Positions 60,634 through 64,000 of a DNA stretch of 64,000 nt are shown here, piece by piece. The stretch comes from Kitasatospora phosalacinea (GTDB lineage: Bacteria > Actinomycetota > Actinomycetes > Streptomycetales > Streptomycetaceae), in contig NZ_JNYE01000062.1 of NCBI RefSeq assembly GCF_000717185.1, positions 1 to 64,000 of the forward strand. Reading direction: 5' to 3'. How positions within the stretch are numbered: position 1 is the first letter of the stretch; every line of letters begins with the position of its first letter. A model generated the notes under the pieces. It had not been told where the DNA came from and made no database searches. It saw only the letters and a program-made list of their open reading frames with translations. The position numbers were made by a program, and so were the translations under genes.

Positions 60634-60769
60634 TATGGCCTGCCGCCGCTTCTGGTATCTACCTCTATGGCTCCGGCGGGCCGCTCGGCGACCGCCCCGG
60701 AGACCGTCACGTGACCGCCCCCGCACCTCCGCGCCCCGGGCGGCCCCCCACTCTCACGAGGAGAAACAC

Positions 60770-62089
60770 GTGAACCACCACCCCGCTCCCTCCCGGCGGA
60801 CCGTCCTCGGCCTGGCCCCCGCGCTCCTCGCGGGCGCTGCGGTCCCGCTCGCGGCCGCCCCGGCCCACGCCAGAACTGGTAGTGACCACTTGGAGGCCGC
60901 CCGCAAGGGCTGCGGCTGCGCCACGGCGTCGACCGCCTCCGTCGACGCCGGCTCCTGGACGGTCGGCACCCCCTCCGCCCCCGGCCCCACCGTCCCGCGC
61001 GACCAGCTCTTCCCCCTGCCCGGCGGCCCGACCGGAGCCGAGATGTTCGTCTCCAACAACCCGGAGACCTTCACCGGCCCCGGCTGGCTCGCCCAGTGCG
61101 CCCGCACCACCGCCAACCGCGGCGGCTCCGCCCACCCGCTCTCGGGCACCTTCCCGGTGTACCTGTACCACCAGAACAGCACCGGCGGCACGGCCTACCT
61201 GCACGTCCTGGTGTCCAACCCGAACAACGCCGCGGTCACCGTCCAGGCGTCCGGCGCGATCTGGACCAACGCCGACAAGCCGCTGGTCCAGGACCCGGCC
61301 CAGCGCGCCGGCACCGGCCCCTGCTACGCCACCTCCTACGACTGGGCGGCCGGCACCACCCGGACGTACCTGGCCGCCACGGCCGTCCAGCCGCGCACCG
61401 TGGTGGAGGTGGCCAAGGTCCCGATGACCTCCTCGATCGTCGACGGCCTGCTGGAGGTGACCGCCTCGGGCGGCGTGTACGTGTACACCGCGGTCACCAC
61501 CGACGGCAGCACCGCCACCGCGGTCAACTACACCCAGAACGACGCGCAGGCCGCCCCCGGCAACATCGTCTCCCAGACCGCGACCACCTACGGCCGCGAG
61601 GCGGGCGTCTACGCCGCCTCCCGCTGGGAGAGCGGCACCTTCGACGTCACGGTCCCCGCCGCCGGCTCCTACCTGGGCCTGGCCCTCAACACGACGCAGC
61701 GCCAGGTCGCCGCGCTGGACCAGACCGTGGCCGCCACGGCCGCCCTCGCCGACTCCTCGCAGCGCAGCTGGGGCAACTACGGCATGCGCTACGCCGTCCG
61801 CGCCCGGCTGACCAACCCCTCGGCGCAGAGCCGCACCGCCGTGCTCACCTTCGGCTCCAACGTCACCGCCGCCACCGACGTGCCGGGCGACACCTGGAAC
61901 GGCGCCGCCTCCGTCCGGGTCGACGGCGGACCGGCCCGGATCGCCACCCTCTACGTGCGGCCCACCGTCCCCCGCTGCGAGATCGGCCGCTACGTCCTGG
62001 CGCCCGGCGCCAGCACCCTGGTGGAGCTGGAGTTCGAGGTCCCCGGCCTGATCACCGCCGGCTCGCAGCTGCTCTTCGAGAGCGTCTGA
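60770..62089 (+). CDS. Tat-exported protein of unknown function
   Basis: 439 residues. Tat signal SRRTVLGLAPALLAGAAVPL with APAHA cleavage, then CGCATASTASVDAG and beta-rich sequence (VSNNPETFTGPGWLAQCART; VYLYHQNSTGGTAYLHVLVS; MRYAVRARLTNPSAQSRTAV). No known catalytic motif is evident. It is divergent from the importer operon and carries an operator inside its signal-peptide coding region, so it should respond to the same sugar signal; a glycan-binding or surface role is possible. GAGGAGAAACAC precedes the GTG. Confidence 0.8.
   Translation: MNHHPAPSRRTVLGLAPALLAGAAVPLAAAPAHARTGSDHLEAARKGCGCATASTASVDAGSWTVGTPSAPGPTVPRDQLFPLPGGPTGAEMFVSNNPETFTGPGWLAQCARTTANRGGSAHPLSGTFPVYLYHQNSTGGTAYLHVLVSNPNNAAVTVQASGAIWTNADKPLVQDPAQRAGTGPCYATSYDWAAGTTRTYLAATAVQPRTVVEVAKVPMTSSIVDGLLEVTASGGVYVYTAVTTDGSTATAVNYTQNDAQAAPGNIVSQTATTYGREAGVYAASRWESGTFDVTVPAAGSYLGLALNTTQRQVAALDQTVAATAALADSSQRSWGNYGMRYAVRARLTNPSAQSRTAVLTFGSNVTAATDVPGDTWNGAASVRVDGGPARIATLYVRPTVPRCEIGRYVLAPGASTLVELEFEVPGLITAGSQLLFESV
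60875..60890. promoter_or_regulatory. Operator ACTGGTAGTGACCACT inside the coding region
   Basis: Matches dre (ACTGGT, ACCACT arms) exactly outside the centre. It lies about 105 bp after the GTG start, spanning the end of the signal peptide. Acting as a roadblock or as a looping partner of the site 400 bp away are both possible. Confidence 0.65.
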
Positions 62090-62117
62090 GCCGCCCTCCC
62101 CCGCCGGCCGCCGTGCT

Positions 62118-62505
62118 TCAGGTGCCGGCGGGCCGGTCGGGGCGGTGGCCCGGCCGTTCCCCGGAGCGGCGTTCGACGAGGCGGGTGAGCAGGACGACCT
62201 TGCGCGGGGCGGAGCGGTCGCCGGCTATCCGGGCGAACAGGAGGTTGGCCGCGGTGCTGCCGACCGCCACCGGGTCCTGGCTGACGACGGTCAGGGGCGG
62301 GTCGAGCCGTTTGGCGAGCGGCAGGTCGTCGAAGCCGACGATGGCCATCGGGAGGGGGTGCCCGGCGGCCCGCGGGTGGTCCTGGCCGTCCGGGTCGTCC
62401 ATCGCGTCCAGGACCCCCTGGGTGATCAGGTCGTTGCTGGTGAACAGGGCGGTCGGCGGGTCGGGCAGGGCCCGCAGGTCGGCGAGGGCGAGCCGGCTCC
62501 GGGAC
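62118..62505 (-). pseudogene. C-terminal part of a LacI-family regulator
   Basis: About 128 codons: PTALFTSNDLITQGVLDAMD, HPLPMAIVGFDDLPLAKRLD, PLTVVSQDPVAVGSTAANLL and LLTRLVERRSGE. This is the end of the effector domain of a LacI regulator; the HTH and first half of the effector domain are missing, cut at about 62505 where an unrelated lectin fragment begins on the other strand. Confidence 0.75.
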
Positions 62506-62586
62506 GGCCAACGGCAACCGGATCCAGCTCCGGGACTGCAACGGGACCGCCGCCCAGAAGTGGAACCTGCCGGTCTCCGCGTAGCG
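62506..62586 (+). pseudogene. C-terminal fragment of a ricin-type beta-trefoil lectin domain
   Basis: 26 codons, TANGNRIQLRDCNGTAAQKW followed by NLPVSA and a stop. N-G-x-x-Q-L-x-D-C-N-x-x-A-x-Q-x-W is the QxW repeat of carbohydrate-binding module 13, normally the end of a secreted glycosidase. It begins exactly where the LacI remnant breaks off. Confidence 0.65.
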
Positions 62587-62604
62587 GGGTCCGCCCCGGT
62601 GGTG

Positions 62605-62637
62605 CCGCCCGCCCGCCCGGCCCGGGCGGGCGGCAGA
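62605..62637 (+). terminator. 13-bp hairpin after the lectin remnant
   Basis: TGCCGCCCGCCCG and its complement with a 7-base loop, 19 bp after the lectin stop. It probably was the terminator of the lost lectin gene. Confidence 0.7.
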
Positions 62638-62762
62638 CGCCGAGGAGCCGCGACAAGAAGACGACAAGGTTCGGCCAAGGGGCCCCCACGAGTGTGGAGC
62701 CGTTCGACCGCGCGGGCGGGAGAGCAGGTCACAGCACACTCGAACAGGAACGGGCACCACCC
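62638..62762. other. Spacer upstream of the sigma factor gene
   Basis: 125 bp with no gene. It contains the only mildly A-rich tract of the area (ACAAGAAGACGACAAGG) but no clear promoter or ribosome-binding site was identified. Confidence 0.3.
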
Positions 62763-63359
62763 ATGAATGGGATCATCGAAGCGGGGACCCCCTTCGCGCC
62801 GTCCCGGGCGCACACCCGGCACGTCCCCTCGGACACCGACACCGACCCCGGCACCGACTGCGACGACTTGGTGCGGGACGTCTACGACCGGTACGGGCCG
62901 CTGCTCGTCCGGTACGCCACGCGACTGCTCGACGGCGACTGGCACAAGGCGGAGGACATCATCCAGGAGACCGCGGTCCGCGCCTGGAAGCACGGCCGGT
63001 CCCTGGGCGACCGCGGCGAACACGTCCGGCCCTGGCTGTACGCCGTGACGAGGAACCTCGTCATCGACCACCACCGGGCCCGGCGGACGCGGCCCCTGGA
63101 ACTCGTCCCGGTCGAGGACCTGGACGCGTCCTGGGACAGCACGGAATCCACGCTCACCACCCATGCGGTGCTGGGGGCCCTGCGGGAACTGAACGAGCAG
63201 CAGCGGACCGTCATCCGCCTCATGTACTACCTGGAGTGCAGCGTGGCCCAGGCCGCCGAGTACCTCGACGTCCCGCCCGGCACGGTGAAGAGCCGCGCCT
63301 TCTACGCCGTGCGGGCGCTGCGCAAGGCGTTGGAGAAGCAGGGCGTCCTCGCGGGCTAG
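62763..63359 (+). CDS. ECF RNA polymerase sigma factor
   Basis: 198 residues. Sigma region 2 about 45-110 (YGPLLVRYATRLLDGDWHKA, EDIIQETAVRAWKHGR, PWLYAVTRNLVIDHHRARR) and region 4 about 140-190 (LRELNEQQRTVIRLMYYLEC, AAEYLDVPPGTVKSRAFYAV). Resembles the SigK/SigL group of streptomycetes. No anti-sigma gene is next to it on the visible side. The ATG lacks a good ribosome-binding site, so the start is tentative; the N-terminal 30 residues look unstructured. Confidence 0.85.
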   Translation: MNGIIEAGTPFAPSRAHTRHVPSDTDTDPGTDCDDLVRDVYDRYGPLLVRYATRLLDGDWHKAEDIIQETAVRAWKHGRSLGDRGEHVRPWLYAVTRNLVIDHHRARRTRPLELVPVEDLDASWDSTESTLTTHAVLGALRELNEQQRTVIRLMYYLECSVAQAAEYLDVPPGTVKSRAFYAVRALRKALEKQGVLAG

Positions 63360-63414
63360 CCGGCCCCGGCGCGGCGGCGGAACCCGTCCGCCTCGCAACG
63401 GGCCGGGCCGGTGC

Positions 63415-64000
63415 TCACCGCCGGGGCGAGGAGGCCAGGGCGGCGAGCCGCGCCCGTACGGATGCGAGTCCTTCGAACGCGTCCTCGGTCGACCCGCCGC
63501 CGTGCCCGAGCGCCCGGGTCCAGGCCTCCCGGGCTTCCTCCCGGTCGCCCATGGCCAGGTGGAGGTCGCCGATGCGGCTGAGCGACCTGATGGCGTGCTT
63601 GCGGTCGCACGTCTCCTCGAACACTTCCAGCGCCCGGCGGTGGGAGTCCAGGGCCTCCCGGTGCCGGCCGAGGGCCTGGTAGGCGCGGCCCAGGCTGTCC
63701 CGGCACATCGCCTCCCGCCACGGCGCGTTCAGGCCCTGGAACGCGGCGACGGCCTGGTGGCCGTAGGCGATGCCCTGCTCGGGCCGCCCCAGGAGCGTGT
63801 GGTGGGTGGCGACCGCGTTCAACGGGTCGGACGTCCACCGGGGGTCCCCCGTCGCCCGGGCCAGTGCGAGTGACCGCTCCGCCCGGGCGAGGGCTTCCTC
63901 GTGGCGGCCGAACAGGCCCAGGACGTACGAGGCGGCGTACTGGGTGCGGACCTGCTCGACGAGGGCCTCGGGGCCGTCGGGGGAGTCGAAGAGGGCGGCC
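63415..64000 (-). CDS. TPR-repeat C-terminus of an AfsR/SARP-like regulator (5' end outside window)
   Basis: The frame is open to the right edge (195 codons visible). Repeats: ALFDSPDGPEALVEQVRTQY, YVLGLFGRHEEALARAERSL, HHTLLGRPEQGIAYGHQAVA, DSLGRAYQALGRHREALDSH, RIGDLHLAMGDREEAREAWT: at least four TPR units of about 40 residues. The pattern matches the C-terminal part of streptomycete SARP/NB-ARC regulators such as AfsR. The DNA-binding and NTPase domains would lie beyond the window. Tail-to-tail with the sigma factor gene. Confidence 0.7.
   Translation of the reverse strand, partial: AALFDSPDGPEALVEQVRTQYAASYVLGLFGRHEEALARAERSLALARATGDPRWTSDPLNAVATHHTLLGRPEQGIAYGHQAVAAFQGLNAPWREAMCRDSLGRAYQALGRHREALDSHRRALEVFEETCDRKHAIRSLSRIGDLHLAMGDREEAREAWTRALGHGGGSTEDAFEGLASVRARLAALASSPRR

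Noticed and set aside
1-64000. tRNA, rRNA, transposase or integrase genes
   Set aside because: None seen: no cloverleaf with CCA-type end was found by eye, and no DDE or recombinase motif appears in any plausible frame. The scars have no mobile-element source in this window.

Overview
The window is GC-rich (about 75% G+C) DNA from an actinomycete, almost certainly a member of Streptomycetaceae (Streptomyces or Kitasatospora type). Evidence: nearly every third codon position is G or C, starts are often GTG, genes are joined by ATGA/GTGA overlaps, and the content (DevR/DevS hypoxia system, N-terminal-GNAT protein acetyltransferase, DUF1918, secreted GH13 amylase, DasR-like operators, SARP/AfsR-type TPR protein) is typical of that family. 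This assignment is inference; there is no rRNA or other marker gene.

Region 1 (1-30 kb) is a hypoxia/dormancy island. It holds a DevR-type response regulator and a DevS-type GAF histidine kinase that keeps the haem-ligating His. Around them are three universal stress proteins, a flavodoxin, an Acg-like nitroreductase, two zinc alcohol dehydrogenases, a P-type cation pump, a Pat-type acetyltransferase, CBS-BON proteins, a beta-CASP metallohydrolase with DUF1918, PEP synthase/PPDK, an Rv1733c-like membrane protein and a GH65 sugar phosphorylase. The set matches the Mycobacterium DosR and Streptomyces OsdR regulons. The intergenic spacers carry copies of a palindrome near GGGCCGNNCGGCCC. At most of them the palindrome centre lies 33-34 bp from the centre of a conserved NA(G/C)NNTGG element, so one regulator probably controls the whole island. 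An embedded OmpR-type two-component system with ApbE, an FMN-binding protein and a ferric-reductase-like flavocytochrome (20.7-25.3 kb) looks like a separate extracytoplasmic electron-transfer module.

Region 2 (30-41.6 kb): a scar zone with a methyltransferase tail, then two overlapping GH13 glucosidase/trehalose-synthase-like genes, an iron-permease-family protein and an SDR enzyme. A second scar zone (35.5-36.6 kb) has gene fragments and 11-bp tandem repeats. Next is a three-gene LodA-LodB operon, which would make a CTQ-cofactor amino-acid oxidase, with an unrecognised third protein, followed by a secreted TNT-domain protein.

Region 3 (41.6-48.2 kb): a 1366-residue LPDTG-anchored surface protein with seven ~128-residue DUF11 repeats, a decayed SGNH hydrolase, and a secreted alpha-amylase with a clear promoter.

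Region 4 (48.2-62.1 kb): one glycan-use locus on the minus strand. It encodes an ABC sugar importer (binding protein, two permeases), a GntR/UTRA regulator, a ROK kinase, DUF4127, a fusion of an FAD-oxidoreductase with NanE (ManNAc-6-P epimerase), and a GH38 alpha-mannosidase. All genes after the binding protein overlap by 4 bp. AGTGGT-N4-ACCACT operators lie between the binding-protein gene and a divergent Tat-exported protein. The logic suggests import of a mannose- or ManNAc-containing glycan and its cytosolic breakdown. The right end has a LacI/ricin-lectin rearrangement scar, an ECF sigma factor and the 3' part of a TPR regulator. Several perfect 13-20 bp hairpins separate convergent genes.
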